Source of the DNA: Nocardia sp. NBC_00416 | GTDB taxonomy: Bacteria > Actinomycetota > Actinomycetes > Mycobacteriales > Mycobacteriaceae | Direction of reading: 5' to 3' | DNA: 64,000 nt | Assembly (NCBI RefSeq): GCF_036032445.1 | Contig: NZ_CP107932.1 | Location: 4,962,501-5,026,500 of the forward strand | Part shown: piece by piece, positions 52,509 through 61,353 of the stretch | Layout of the letters: each line of letters opens with the position of its first letter | Numbering within the stretch: position 1 is the stretch's first letter | Position numbers and translations under genes: made by a program | The notes under the pieces: generated by a model | What the model was told of the DNA's origin: nothing | What the model saw: the letters and a program-made list of their open reading frames with translations, nothing else | The model's database searches: none

Positions 52509-53765
52509 GTGACCACGACCTCGACCCCACTCGGTGACACCGACGCGATCCACGAGTGGCTGCGCAGCGCGGCGCAGCCCATACTCGGCACCGACGCCAC
52601 CGATACCGGAACAGACCTGCGCGAACTCACCGACAGCCTGGCCGCCGCCACGGTAGTCGGGCTCGGCGAATCCACTCGGTTCTCTCGGCAGACATATGGC
52701 ATCCGGGACCGGATCTTCCGAACGCTGGTCACCGAACACGGTTTCCGCACGCTGGCCATCCAGGACAACGCCCGGTCCGGCGCCCGGCTCGACGCCTATG
52801 TGCGCACCGGCGCCGGTGATCCGGGGAGCCTGCTCGCCGGAGCTTGGCGCCCCTGGCGCACCCGGGAAACCGTCGCGAGCCTGGAATGGATCCGCGCCCG
52901 CAACCTCGCCCACCCGGAGGATCCGGTCGGCGTCATCGGTGTGGAGCCGCCGACCGCCGAAGACGCCGACTACGACGAGTTGCTGGCCTATGCGCGCCGC
53001 TGGTCCCCGCGGCGGCTGGCGGAACTGGAAGCGCACCTGACACCGATCCGCAGCGCCCATCGCATCGACGAACACGTGCAACGCCACCAGGGCATCCACC
53101 CGGGACGCCCGTTCGCCGAAGATGCCCGCGACGCGCTCGCGCTGATCGAATCGCTCCCGGCACCGGCCGATACAGACGCGGCGGCCGCCCGCACCGAAGC
53201 CCTCGGACACGCCCGGTTGATCGTGGAATTCCACGAGAACAGCGTCGCGGGTCGCGGCGGTTTCGCCAATCCCGTAGCACCGGCTCAGCCGTTGATCGAC
53301 CATCACCACCGCACCGGAGCCCGGATCGTCTACTGGGACGGCATCAGCCATACAAGCGGTTCGGACCCCCGGCTCGTCGGGACCGCCACGGACCGATTCA
53401 ACGCCGAAGGCGGGCAGTTGCGGGCCCACTTCGGCGCGGCCTACCAGTCGGTCGCGATCGGCTTCCACCACGGGGACCTCGGCGTGGCCGTCGCGCCCGA
53501 TCCGGGGCCCGAACTGATCGACGCCGCCCTCGGCACGGTCGACTTGCCCGCCTATTTCGTCGATCTCCGCGCCGACGCGCCCGCCGCGGCGACGAGATGG
53601 CGAACCGCGCCCGCCCGGGCCCGGGTCATCAGCGGTGTCTACGACCCGGCTCGCGACGAAGACGCCTATATCGCGGTGGAATCCCTGGCCGCGGCATTCG
53701 ATGTGCTGATCCATATCCGCGAAACCACACCGGTGCGTTGGCTGCCCGAATTCGATGCCACCTGA
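52509..53765 (+). CDS. Erythromycin-esterase-family protein with altered active-site residues
   Basis: The 418-residue protein starts at GTG 52509, 5 nt after AGGAG. The family fold is clear: VVGLGESTRFSRQTYGIRDRIFRTLVTEHGFRTLAIQDNA, YVRTGAGDPGSLLAG, PWRTRETVASLEWIRARN, VIGVEPP and YWDGISHTSGSDPRLVGT. In characterised Ere enzymes the first motif is GESTH or GExxH, with the His as catalytic base; here that position is Arg (GESTR). The later Glu in the ALxE-type strand is Gln (AIQDN). The protein may therefore not hydrolyse macrolides, or may belong to the broader succinoglycan/ubiquitin-like-named branch. There is no resistance cluster around it. Confidence 0.85.
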   Translation: MTTTSTPLGDTDAIHEWLRSAAQPILGTDATDTGTDLRELTDSLAAATVVGLGESTRFSRQTYGIRDRIFRTLVTEHGFRTLAIQDNARSGARLDAYVRTGAGDPGSLLAGAWRPWRTRETVASLEWIRARNLAHPEDPVGVIGVEPPTAEDADYDELLAYARRWSPRRLAELEAHLTPIRSAHRIDEHVQRHQGIHPGRPFAEDARDALALIESLPAPADTDAAAARTEALGHARLIVEFHENSVAGRGGFANPVAPAQPLIDHHHRTGARIVYWDGISHTSGSDPRLVGTATDRFNAEGGQLRAHFGAAYQSVAIGFHHGDLGVAVAPDPGPELIDAALGTVDLPAYFVDLRADAPAAATRWRTAPARARVISGVYDPARDEDAYIAVESLAAAFDVLIHIRETTPVRWLPEFDAT

Positions 53766-53795
53766 GCGACCCTGACCCCCCGCCGGCCGCCTCCA

Positions 53796-53801
53796 TACAC
53801 T
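53796..53801 (+). promoter_or_regulatory. Probable -10 element of the methyltransferase gene (leaderless)
   Basis: TACACT sits 7 nt before the ATG at 53809, without a Shine-Dalgarno sequence. This is the pattern of leaderless actinobacterial transcripts. Confidence 0.45.
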
Positions 53802-53808
53802 GACCCGT

Positions 53809-54471
53809 ATGAAGGCGGCCGAATGGGACGCACGCTATGTGCAGAGTGAACTCGTATGGGGCGCGCCCCCCAACAGCACGGTCGTGGAGTACGTGCACGG
53901 CCTGGACCGGCGGGTTCCCCGCCTGCCCGGACCGGACGGGCAGACCCCCGAATTGCCCCGCGCACTCGACCTGGCCTGCGGGGAGGGCCGCAACGCGCTG
54001 TGGCTGGCAACCCACGGCTGGCAGGTGCACGGCATCGACTTCTCCCAGGTCGGCATCGACAAGGGCCGGACGGTGGCGACCCGGCTGTCCCGATCGATCC
54101 GCGAGCGGATCACCTGGCAGTGCGCCGACCTCACCGACTCCGAGGCCGATTTCGACGGCCCCCGCGAACTGGTCCTGATGGTCTTCCTGCATCTACCCGC
54201 GGCGGAGCGGCGCGCTCTGCTCCGCCGCGCGGCCGGGTTGCTCGCACCCGGTGGTGTGCTGCTGGTTCTCGGACACCACAGCGACAATCCAGCGCAGGGG
54301 TTCGGGGGTCCGCAGGACCCTGGCATCCTGTTCACATCCGAGGACGTGGTCGCCGATCTGGGCGCCGATTCCGGCGTGGAGATCGACACCGCCCGGCGAA
54401 TATCGCGTCCGACCGAGGGCCGGGACGCGATCGACGCACTGGTCGTAGCGACGAAATCAGCACCCGAGTAG
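53809..54471 (+). CDS. Class I SAM-dependent methyltransferase
   Basis: The 220-residue protein opens with AAEWDARYVQSELVWGAPPN, then ALDLACGEGRNALWLATHGWQVHGIDFSQVGIDKG (SAM motif I and acidic post-motif II), and LVLMVFLHLPAAERRALLRRAAGLLAPGG (motifs IV-V). It belongs to the TehB/thiopurine-methyltransferase-like group, whose substrates range from tellurite to small organic molecules. It is not tied to a pathway by its neighbours. The 43-bp gap from the Ere-type gene and the -10-like box suggest its own promoter. Confidence 0.88.
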   Translation: MKAAEWDARYVQSELVWGAPPNSTVVEYVHGLDRRVPRLPGPDGQTPELPRALDLACGEGRNALWLATHGWQVHGIDFSQVGIDKGRTVATRLSRSIRERITWQCADLTDSEADFDGPRELVLMVFLHLPAAERRALLRRAAGLLAPGGVLLVLGHHSDNPAQGFGGPQDPGILFTSEDVVADLGADSGVEIDTARRISRPTEGRDAIDALVVATKSAPE

Positions 54472-54480
54472 TTACGGCGG

Positions 54481-55080
54481 TCACGAACTCCAGCGCTGGA
54501 ACCAGGGCGTAAGGGTCTGCGCGATCGTGTCGAATCCCTTCCGGAAGGAATGCGGCTGCCCGGGTATCACTCGGACCTCCGCGGCATCCGCGGCATCCGG
54601 GATCCCGAACGGATCGCTGCCGCCGTTGATCACCACTACATCGGCGTCCCCGGCCGCCAGCAGTTCGTCCCGCCGCGATTTCTCTGGTTTCCCCGGTGGA
54701 TGCAGCGGAAAGGACACTGCCACGATCCCGCGGGCGCCGACCTCGACGGCGGTCCGGCACGCGACCCGGGCGCCGTTGCTGCGCCCGCCCTGCACCAACG
54801 GCAGGTCGGGCCCGAGGTCCGCACGCAACGCGGCGATCAGTTCGACCCAGGATCTGTCCTGGGGTTCGGGTTTACCGGGTGCGCGCCGCCCCGCCACCCG
54901 GTAGGGCTGCAGCACCCGCGCGACGGCCCCGCCCGCGGCCAGCGCGGTATCGCGAACGGTGTCGATATCCGGGGTATCCACACCGCCGCCCGCGCCATGG
55001 GTGAAGACCAGTAGGAAGGCAGGTACGTCCGGGCAGTCGATCTCGGCCTCCGCGGGCCCTGAGCTCGTCTCGATCCGCAC
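54481..55080 (-). CDS. TEX30/KANL3-type alpha/beta-hydrolase
   Basis: The 199-residue compact hydrolase has VFTHGAGGGVDTPDIDTV at the oxyanion loop, the nucleophile region VQGGRSNGARVACRTA (Ser in GRSNGAR), HPPGKPEKSRRDELL, the acid strand VVINGGSDPFGIPD and the terminal His in IPGQPHSFRKG. It corresponds to the small dienelactone-hydrolase-like proteins (COG3571 type) found in many bacteria; function is unknown. GTG 55080 is the start. It diverges from fadE5, sharing the 285-bp regulatory region. Confidence 0.85.
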   Translation of the reverse strand: MRIETSSGPAEAEIDCPDVPAFLLVFTHGAGGGVDTPDIDTVRDTALAAGGAVARVLQPYRVAGRRAPGKPEPQDRSWVELIAALRADLGPDLPLVQGGRSNGARVACRTAVEVGARGIVAVSFPLHPPGKPEKSRRDELLAAGDADVVVINGGSDPFGIPDAADAAEVRVIPGQPHSFRKGFDTIAQTLTPWFQRWSS

Positions 55081-55234
55081 GCCTCACCCTAGCCAGCCCG
55101 GAGGCCGGGCGGCCACGGCGGCGACGGACACGCCGCTGAGGACGCGGGCGACCGGCCCGTTACCGGAAAACCGCCGCTGACGACGCTCATCTGTTTCTCG
55201 CGTCACATTGCGGTGCGAGCCTTTGCCCACCGCC

Positions 55235-55275
55235 TTACCCGTCGGTAATATACACTGTAAGTTACCCGTGGGTAG
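55235..55275 (+). promoter_or_regulatory. Two operators TTAC-N6-GTAA upstream of fadE5
   Basis: TTAC-CCGTCG-GTAA (55235-55248) is a perfect inverted repeat with 6-base spacer. TTAC-CCGTGG-GTAG (55262-55275) repeats it 27 nt later with one arm change. AT-rich -10-like sequence (TAATAT, TACACT) lies between them. The architecture equals the etfD operator at 19545-19575. Confidence 0.72.
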
Positions 55276-55365
55276 CCCCTGTCCAGGGCCACTACCGCGG
55301 CAGCCAACGGGCGGGAACGGCAGCTGAACCGACCGCACCCGACTCAACGGAGAGTGAGTATCACA

Positions 55366-57201
55366 ATGGGTCATTACAAGAGCAACGTCCGCGACCTGGA
55401 GTTCAACCTCTTCGAGGTACTCGGCCTCGGCAGCATCCTGGAATCCGGCGCCTACGGCGATCTCGACGCCGACACCGTGAAAGAGATGCTCAACGAGGTG
55501 CGACGCCTGGCCGAGGGGCCGCTGGGCGAGTCCTTCGCCGACGCCGACCGCAACCCGCCGGTCTTCGACCCCGAAACTCATACGATCTCCATCCCCGAAT
55601 CGTTCAAGAAGAGCTACCGCACCCTGCAGGAAGGCGGCTGGGACTCCTACGCCGTCGACCCCGAACTCGGCGGTATCGACTTCCCCCGCGCCGCCTACTG
55701 GGCCATCGCCGAACTGGTCCTGGGCGCCCAGCCCGCGGCCTTCATGTACGCGGCCGGCCCCGGCTTCGCCAACATCTTCTACAACAACGCCACCGACGAG
55801 CAGAAGAAGTGGGCCAAGATCGCCGTCGAGCAGGGCTGGGGCGCCACCATGGTGCTCACCGAGCCCGACGCCGGCTCCGATGTGGGCGCGGGCCGCACCA
55901 AGGCGGTTCAGCAGGAGGACGGATCCTGGCATATCGAGGGCGTGAAACGCTTCATCACCTCGGCCGACTCCGATGACCTCTTCCCGAACATCATGCACCT
56001 GGTGCTCGCGCGCCCCGAGGGCGCCGGACCCGGCACCAAGGGACTGTCGCTGTTCTTCGTGCCGAAGTTCCACTTCGACCACGAAACCGGTGAACTGGGC
56101 GAACGCAACGGCGTTTTCGTCACCAATGTCGAACACAAGATGGGCCTGAAGGTCTCGGCCACCTGTGAGGTCACCTTCGGCGGCCACGGCGTTCCGGCCC
56201 AGGGCTGGCTCGTGGGCGAGGTCCACCAGGGCATCGCGCAGATGTTCGAAGTCATCGAACACGCGCGCATGATGGTCGGCACCAAGGCGATCGCCACCCT
56301 GTCGACCGGTTACCTGAACGCGCTGGACTACGCCAAGCAGCGTATCCAGGGCGCGGACCTCACCAAAATGACCGATAAGACGGCCCCGCGGGTCGCCATC
56401 ACCAACCATCCCGACGTGCGCCGCAGCCTCGCCACCCAGAAGGCGTACGCGGAAGGCCTGCGTGCGGTGTACCTCTACACCGCGGCCCACCAGGACACCG
56501 ATATCGCCGCCGCCGTCTCCGGCGCGGACGCCGACACCGCGGCCCGCGTCAACGATCTGCTGCTGCCGATCGTCAAGGGCGTCGGCTCCGAGCGCGCCTA
56601 CCAGTACCTGACCGAATCGCTGCAGACCCTGGGCGGATCCGGATTCCTGCAGGACTATCCGATCGAGCAGTACATCCGCGACGCCAAGATCGACTCGCTG
56701 TACGAGGGCACCACCGCCATCCAGGCGCAGGACTTCTTCTTCCGCAAAATCGCCCGCGACCGCGGCGTGGCCCTGGCACACGTGGCGGGCCAGATCCAGA
56801 AGTTCATCGACTCCGAGGCAGGCAACGGACGGCTCAAGGCCGAACGCAAACTGCTGACGACCGCGCTCGAGGATGTACAGGCCATGGCCGCCACCCTCAC
56901 CGGCCACCTGATGGGCGCCCAGGAACAGACCGACGAGCTGTACAAGGTCGGCCTGGGCTCGGTGCGCTTCCTGCTCTCGGTCGGCGACCTGCTCATCGGC
57001 TGGCAGCTGCTGCGGCACGCCGAGGTCGCCGGCGCGGCCCTCGATGCCGGCGCCGAGGGCGCGGACAAGAGCTTCTACCAGGGCAAGGTCGCCGTGGCCC
57101 AGTTCTTCGCCCGCAATATCCTGCCGGAACTGACCGCCACCCGGGCGATCCTGGCCAACCTCGACAACGACATCATGGAACTGGACGAAGCGGCGTTCTG
57201 A
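55366..57201 (+). CDS. fadE5: Acyl-CoA dehydrogenase FadE5
   Basis: The 611-residue enzyme starts at ATG 55366; GTG 55354 is in frame but too close to the GGAGAG box. MGHYKSNVRDLEFNLFEVLGL is nearly the N-terminus of mycobacterial FadE5, and the 611-residue length agrees. Features: MVLTEPDAGSDVGAGRTKA, MGLKVSATCEVTFGG, GTKAIATLSTGYLNALDYAKQRIQGAD, and TLGGSGFLQDYPIEQYIRDAKIDSLYEGTTAIQAQDFFFRK split across the flavin/base region (Glu in YEGTTA), plus the extra C-terminal domain of the long-chain type. It catalyses the first step of beta-oxidation over a broad chain length. Operators upstream are shared with etfD; the terminator follows directly. Confidence 0.96.
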   Translation: MGHYKSNVRDLEFNLFEVLGLGSILESGAYGDLDADTVKEMLNEVRRLAEGPLGESFADADRNPPVFDPETHTISIPESFKKSYRTLQEGGWDSYAVDPELGGIDFPRAAYWAIAELVLGAQPAAFMYAAGPGFANIFYNNATDEQKKWAKIAVEQGWGATMVLTEPDAGSDVGAGRTKAVQQEDGSWHIEGVKRFITSADSDDLFPNIMHLVLARPEGAGPGTKGLSLFFVPKFHFDHETGELGERNGVFVTNVEHKMGLKVSATCEVTFGGHGVPAQGWLVGEVHQGIAQMFEVIEHARMMVGTKAIATLSTGYLNALDYAKQRIQGADLTKMTDKTAPRVAITNHPDVRRSLATQKAYAEGLRAVYLYTAAHQDTDIAAAVSGADADTAARVNDLLLPIVKGVGSERAYQYLTESLQTLGGSGFLQDYPIEQYIRDAKIDSLYEGTTAIQAQDFFFRKIARDRGVALAHVAGQIQKFIDSEAGNGRLKAERKLLTTALEDVQAMAATLTGHLMGAQEQTDELYKVGLGSVRFLLSVGDLLIGWQLLRHAEVAGAALDAGAEGADKSFYQGKVAVAQFFARNILPELTATRAILANLDNDIMELDEAAF

Positions 57202-57218
57202 TCTGATTCGCACGCACG

Positions 57219-57259
57219 ACACAGCGACCCGGGAAACTTCCCGGGTCGCTGTGTTTTTC
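57219..57259 (+). terminator. Terminator after fadE5
   Basis: ACACAGCGACCCGGGAA pairs with TTCCCGGGTCGCTGTGT around a minimal loop, followed by TTTTT. This is the strongest canonical rho-independent terminator in the window. Confidence 0.9.
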
Positions 57260-57486
57260 GATTCGCCAGGACGCGGAGACGCGGGCTCGCCGGCCGGCCC
57301 ACATCCACACCCGCCGACCTCGACACACCCGGCCACACCGCCGGCGATCCCAGCTTCGGGCGGTGTCCTGTTCATCAACATCCATCCCCAAGCCCCTGGA
57401 GTCGCCTTGCTGCCGGCCCGAAATCCGCAACGGTTCATGGCAAGATGGCCCGCACACCCGTGCAGTTCCGCAGGAGGACATCGACA

Positions 57487-58578
57487 ATGAGCCGTCGCCC
57501 GCTGTCCGTACTGGTACGCGCCGGAGTCGCCGGTGCGGCCGCGGCCCTCGTTCTGGCCGGTCCGGCCGGCGCGGACCCGAACAATGTGAACCCCATCCCG
57601 GGCATCAACGGTCAGCCGCGTGGCCTCCCGCCGCTGCCGGGCGATACGCAGGCCGTCTTCCAGGTGACCGGGATGGACAGCCCCAATCAGACCCAGCGGA
57701 TGAATGTGCTCGGCACCGATCTGGGCGTGATGTGGGACGACGGCGGCGGCACGCTGCTGACCGCGTTCGGCGATTCCGCGGGGCTGGGGGTGCCGAACCT
57801 GCTGGCCGGCAGCATGTGGGCGTGGACCAGCAATGTGGTTTTCCAGAGCCACACCCAGGATCCGTCACGGGGGATCGTCTTCGACGGCGCGGTACCCAAT
57901 CCGCTGCCCAGCCCGAAGATCCCGGGTATCGAGATCAGCCTGATCCCGACGGCCGGTATCTCGGCGGGCGGGGTCCAGTACATGAGCATGATGTCGGTGA
58001 AGGAGTGGGGCGACCACGGCCGATGGACCACGAATTTCGCGACGCTCGCCGCGTCCGGCGACGGCGGACGGACCTGGGCCCAGCTGCCGAACACCCGGCG
58101 CGGGAACGTCGACGGGCACGAACGTTTCCAGCAGAACGCGTTCGTGAAGGACAACGGCTACGTGTACCGGTACGGCACTCCGGCCGGCCGCAACCACTCC
58201 GGGTATGTCTCCCGGGTGCGTGAACCCGATATCGCGAATATCGACGCCTACGAGTATTGGGACGGTCACGGCTGGAAGGCCGGCGATGCCAAGGCGGCGG
58301 CGCCGGTGGTCGAGGGCGTGGCGGAACTGTCGGTGCAGTGGAACGAGCACCTGCGCAAGTACGTGATGACGACGACCGATCCGTTCAACTCGGTGGTCCT
58401 GCGTACCGCGGACGCGCCGGAGGGACCGTGGAGCCCGCCGCGCGTGCTGGTGGAGGCGGCAGCGCTGCCCACCGCGTACGCCCCGATGATCTTCCCGTAC
58501 CAGACGGGCGGCGACCTCTACTTCCTGCTCACGGTGCACAACCAGTACAACGTGCTGCTGATGCGTACACCGCTGTAG
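57487..58578 (+). CDS. Secreted DUF4185 protein (probable GH183 endo-D-arabinanase), copy 2
   Basis: The 363-residue protein starts at ATG 57487, 9 nt after AGGAGG. Signal peptide about 1-29 (RRPLSVLVRAGVAGAAAALVL, cleaved near AGADPNN). The domain is colinear with copy 1: VLGTDLGVMWDDGGGTLLTAFGDSAGLG, MWAWTSNVVF, GISAGGVQYMSMMSVKEW, YVSRVREPDIANIDAYEYWDG and TTTDPFNSVVLRT, clearly the same family and close in sequence. It lies just downstream of fadE5, divided from it by a terminator. Having two such enzymes suggests different substrates (arabinogalactan versus lipoarabinomannan) or different expression; this is inference. Confidence 0.9.
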   Translation: MSRRPLSVLVRAGVAGAAAALVLAGPAGADPNNVNPIPGINGQPRGLPPLPGDTQAVFQVTGMDSPNQTQRMNVLGTDLGVMWDDGGGTLLTAFGDSAGLGVPNLLAGSMWAWTSNVVFQSHTQDPSRGIVFDGAVPNPLPSPKIPGIEISLIPTAGISAGGVQYMSMMSVKEWGDHGRWTTNFATLAASGDGGRTWAQLPNTRRGNVDGHERFQQNAFVKDNGYVYRYGTPAGRNHSGYVSRVREPDIANIDAYEYWDGHGWKAGDAKAAAPVVEGVAELSVQWNEHLRKYVMTTTDPFNSVVLRTADAPEGPWSPPRVLVEAAALPTAYAPMIFPYQTGGDLYFLLTVHNQYNVLLMRTPL

Positions 58579-58608
58579 CCGATCGGGACAGTGACCCGGT
58601 CACAGACG

Positions 58609-58643
58609 ACGGCCCGCCCTACCGAGTCCGGAGGGCGGGCCGT
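58609..58643. terminator. Hairpin between convergent DUF4185 and VanW genes
   Basis: ACGGCCCGCCCT and its exact complement flank an 11-base loop. It lies 30 nt after the DUF4185 stop and 32 nt beyond the VanW gene end, so it may serve both directions. Confidence 0.75.
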
Positions 58644-58674
58644 TCGTCGTTCAGGTGGGTGAGCCGTTCGTCGT

Positions 58675-61353
58675 TCAGCGTGAACCGGGCCGATTGCGGG
58701 AGCTGCTCGGTTGCGCTCCGGTCGTCGGTTGCGCGCTGGTGGTGGGCTGGGGTTCCCCGCTCGGCTGGGCTTGCGGGTCTTCGGCCTTCTTGTCCTCCGG
58801 AGACTCGCACTTCACCTCCGGAACCGGATCGTATTTCACCGTCCGGGTATGGCGGGAAACTTCCTGACCCGTATTGACATCGCTGATCACCCGGGTATTG
58901 GAGATCGTGAAGCCCGGCGCGCCGGTGGAGGCGATGCAGTCGTCGCCCTCGGGCAGCGTGATCGTCTGCGGATCGGTCGGCTTGGTCTTCTCACCGGTGA
59001 TCGATTCGACGTTCACGGTTTTGGTGCCCCAGATCCGGACCGTCACATCCGAACTGTCCGCGAAGGCCTGGATGTAGAGCCCGTGCGGGGTGTTGTTGCG
59101 GAACGACAGATCGATAGCGCCGTCGAACACAGTCGCTTCCCGGGCCGCCGGGTAGCGGGAGATGTAGTAGCTGTGCTCGGTGTGGCCGGCATCCTCCAAA
59201 CCCGCGAAATACGACGCGTTGTAGAGCGTCGTAGCGAACTGGCTGATCCCACCGCCCACAGCTTTACTCGGGCGCCCGTGATCGATGATGCCGGATTCCA
59301 CGTACCCTTCGGCCGCGGTGCGCGGGCCGGTGAACCCGTTGAGCGAGAAGGTGTCGCCCGGTTTGACGACCGCTCCGTCTACCTTTTCCGCGACGGTACG
59401 GATGTTCACGCCTGACGGGCCGCTGAAATCACCGGTCGTGAACTCGCCCATGACCTCGGTGATGCCGAGGCCTTCGGCCGCCTGCGTCGTGAGTTTGGGT
59501 TCGATCCGCTCGTAGATCCCCGGTGTGGTGCGCTGCGGCCCGGCCGCAGCCAGCATCGCGGGCAACTGGTCCAGCGTTTTGGCCCAGTTGATCTTGTCGC
59601 CGACCACCGCGGGAACGACGCTGGGCGCGCCCGAGAAGGTGAACGTCGCGTCCTTCGGTTCCACCTCGGTTCCGGCCAGTTGCGGGGCGAGCAGATCGGT
59701 GGCCACCTTGTGGTCGAATTCGACCCGCAGCCCCCCGTGACCGTCGGGTACGAAACCGACGATCGTGGCGATCTGCTCGGGGCTCAGGGCGGCGTTCGCC
59801 GAACCCTTGCCGGTGTAGGCGACCGGCGCACTCACCGCGGGTTCGGCGATCTGGTGCATCGCCTGATCGATCGCGTCCTGTCGCACGGCGGGCGGCGCGG
59901 CGGCGACGGGCAGGTCCAGGGTGGCGGCGGTGGCCCACTGCTCGGTCAACACGGTGCGCGCGGCGGGCAGGTCCAGCACCCGCCCGGAGACCGGGTTCAC
60001 CTCGACGGGCCGCGTGCCCTCGAAATGGATTCCGCCCTCGACCGGCGGCTGGTCGTGCACCCGCAGTTCCGCGAAGGTGCGGTCCAGCGCGGCCTCGTCG
60101 ACCGAGCTCGCGACCCCGACCTTGCGGGTGGCGACGAACGACAGCAGCCGGGACGCGGGGTTGAGCGGCTGACCGCCGATCCGCTCCCAGGTCCCCTCCC
60201 AGTCGACGCCCAGGCCCGCGGCGGAAGGCACCAGTTGGGTCTGCACATCGGCGATCTTCACCGGGACCACTTCGCCGGAACGGGGGTCGAGGGTGGCCTG
60301 CAACTTCGTCCGGGCGGCTTCCTCGTCCATACCGCCGATGGCGACGCCGGCGACCTCGACTCCACGGGGGATCTTGCCGGAGGTCATCACCAGATCGGCG
60401 ATATAACCGACGAGCGCGACACCGAAGACGATCGCGGCGACCAGCAGCACGCGCCGGGCGGCGGCGGAATCGCGCAGCCAGGTCCGGGCGCCGGAGAACC
60501 GGCCACCGCCGTCACCGGAACCGCCGGAACCACCCGGGCGCCCTTTCGGACCCCGAGGCGGCACGCGCGAACCGGAAGAACCCTGCGCCAGGACATCGGC
60601 GCTGGTCGGATTATCGGGATGACCGGGCCACGACGCCGGTCCGCCGGACAGCCGCCGGGTGAGCGCCGCCGAGTCGAACACCTCGGTCGGCGCGTCGTCG
60701 GTATCGCGGAAATCGTCGCCCGCCGGAGTCGTCGCGGCGGTGGGCGCCGCGGGCGAGGCGACGGTGGGCAACGGGAACTGCTGGGTGGCGAAATCCGATC
60801 CGGTCGGATCGGCGGGCGGGCCGCTCCCGGCTGGAGCCGGGGGATTCGGGACTCCCGGGCCGCGACCGGCAGGCCCTTGCGCAGCCGGACCACGATCGGC
60901 GGGACCACGACCGTCAGGACCCCGATCAGCAGGCCCTTGCCCGGCCGGACCACGACCAGCGGGCCCCTGCGCGGCCGGACCACGGTTCGCGGGTCCACGA
61001 TCGGCGGGTCCACGGCTCGGCAGCGCGGGATCGGCGACACTCGGGCGAGCGACCCCCGCGAGGGGCCCCGAGGTTTGCGGGGGCGTCCCGGCGGCAACAG
61101 AACCCGGTGCGGCCGGAGCACCGTTCGTCTCGGACGACGAGCGCGGGCCGGGAGTCCCGTCCGCGGGGGGATTCAACCAGGAGCTGCCGCCCCGCCAACC
61201 GGGGGCGACATTCTCCGCCGAATCCGGTTGCGCGGGCGGCTGCGGTGACGGCTGAGCACGACCGGCGTCGGACCGACGTAGACCGCCATCGATCGGCTGT
61301 GGGCGGCCGGGGTCGAGTCCGTCACCTCGGTCGGTGTGCGATTCGCCGCTCAC
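58675..61353 (-). CDS. VanW-family membrane-anchored envelope protein with Pro-rich N-terminal domain
   Basis: The 892-residue protein starts at GTG 61353, 8 nt after GGGGAGG. Residues 1-300 are Pro/Gly/Ala-rich and cytoplasmic, including eleven GPAxR/Q pentapeptides at 115-167. A membrane helix spans 301-323, followed by tandem peptidoglycan-binding-4-type domains (about 330-690; VAIGGMDEEAARTKLQATLD, IHFEGTRPVEVNPVSGRVLDL). The VanW domain (about 690-835) has PSGVNIRTVAEKVDGAVVKPGDTFSLN, VGGGISQFATTLYNASYFAGL and NNTPHGLYIQAF. The Ser/Pro/Thr-rich tail is external. VanW proteins bind or modify peptidoglycan in an undefined way. The name comes from vancomycin clusters, but there is no resistance operon here. 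Confidence 0.9.
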   Translation of the reverse strand: MSGESHTDRGDGLDPGRPQPIDGGLRRSDAGRAQPSPQPPAQPDSAENVAPGWRGGSSWLNPPADGTPGPRSSSETNGAPAAPGSVAAGTPPQTSGPLAGVARPSVADPALPSRGPADRGPANRGPAAQGPAGRGPAGQGPADRGPDGRGPADRGPAAQGPAGRGPGVPNPPAPAGSGPPADPTGSDFATQQFPLPTVASPAAPTAATTPAGDDFRDTDDAPTEVFDSAALTRRLSGGPASWPGHPDNPTSADVLAQGSSGSRVPPRGPKGRPGGSGGSGDGGGRFSGARTWLRDSAAARRVLLVAAIVFGVALVGYIADLVMTSGKIPRGVEVAGVAIGGMDEEAARTKLQATLDPRSGEVVPVKIADVQTQLVPSAAGLGVDWEGTWERIGGQPLNPASRLLSFVATRKVGVASSVDEAALDRTFAELRVHDQPPVEGGIHFEGTRPVEVNPVSGRVLDLPAARTVLTEQWATAATLDLPVAAAPPAVRQDAIDQAMHQIAEPAVSAPVAYTGKGSANAALSPEQIATIVGFVPDGHGGLRVEFDHKVATDLLAPQLAGTEVEPKDATFTFSGAPSVVPAVVGDKINWAKTLDQLPAMLAAAGPQRTTPGIYERIEPKLTTQAAEGLGITEVMGEFTTGDFSGPSGVNIRTVAEKVDGAVVKPGDTFSLNGFTGPRTAAEGYVESGIIDHGRPSKAVGGGISQFATTLYNASYFAGLEDAGHTEHSYYISRYPAAREATVFDGAIDLSFRNNTPHGLYIQAFADSSDVTVRIWGTKTVNVESITGEKTKPTDPQTITLPEGDDCIASTGAPGFTISNTRVISDVNTGQEVSRHTRTVKYDPVPEVKCESPEDKKAEDPQAQPSGEPQPTTSAQPTTGAQPSSSRNRPGSR
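60853..61011 (-). repeat. Coding pentapeptide repeat in the VanW N-terminal domain
   Basis: Eleven consecutive GPA-type units of five residues (RGPAD, RGPAN, RGPAA, QGPAG and variants), encoded by an imperfect 15-bp tandem array. They form a Pro/Gly-rich, positively charged cytoplasmic linker. Confidence 0.88.

Noticed and set aside
55084..57852. A 922-codon open frame antisense to fadE5
   Set aside because: It covers fadE5, its promoter and part of the DUF4185 gene. Its composition is that of reversed GC-rich codons.
58675..61353. VanW protein as evidence of vancomycin resistance
   Set aside because: No vanHAX-like ligase or dehydrogenase genes are near. VanW domains are common in actinobacterial envelope proteins.
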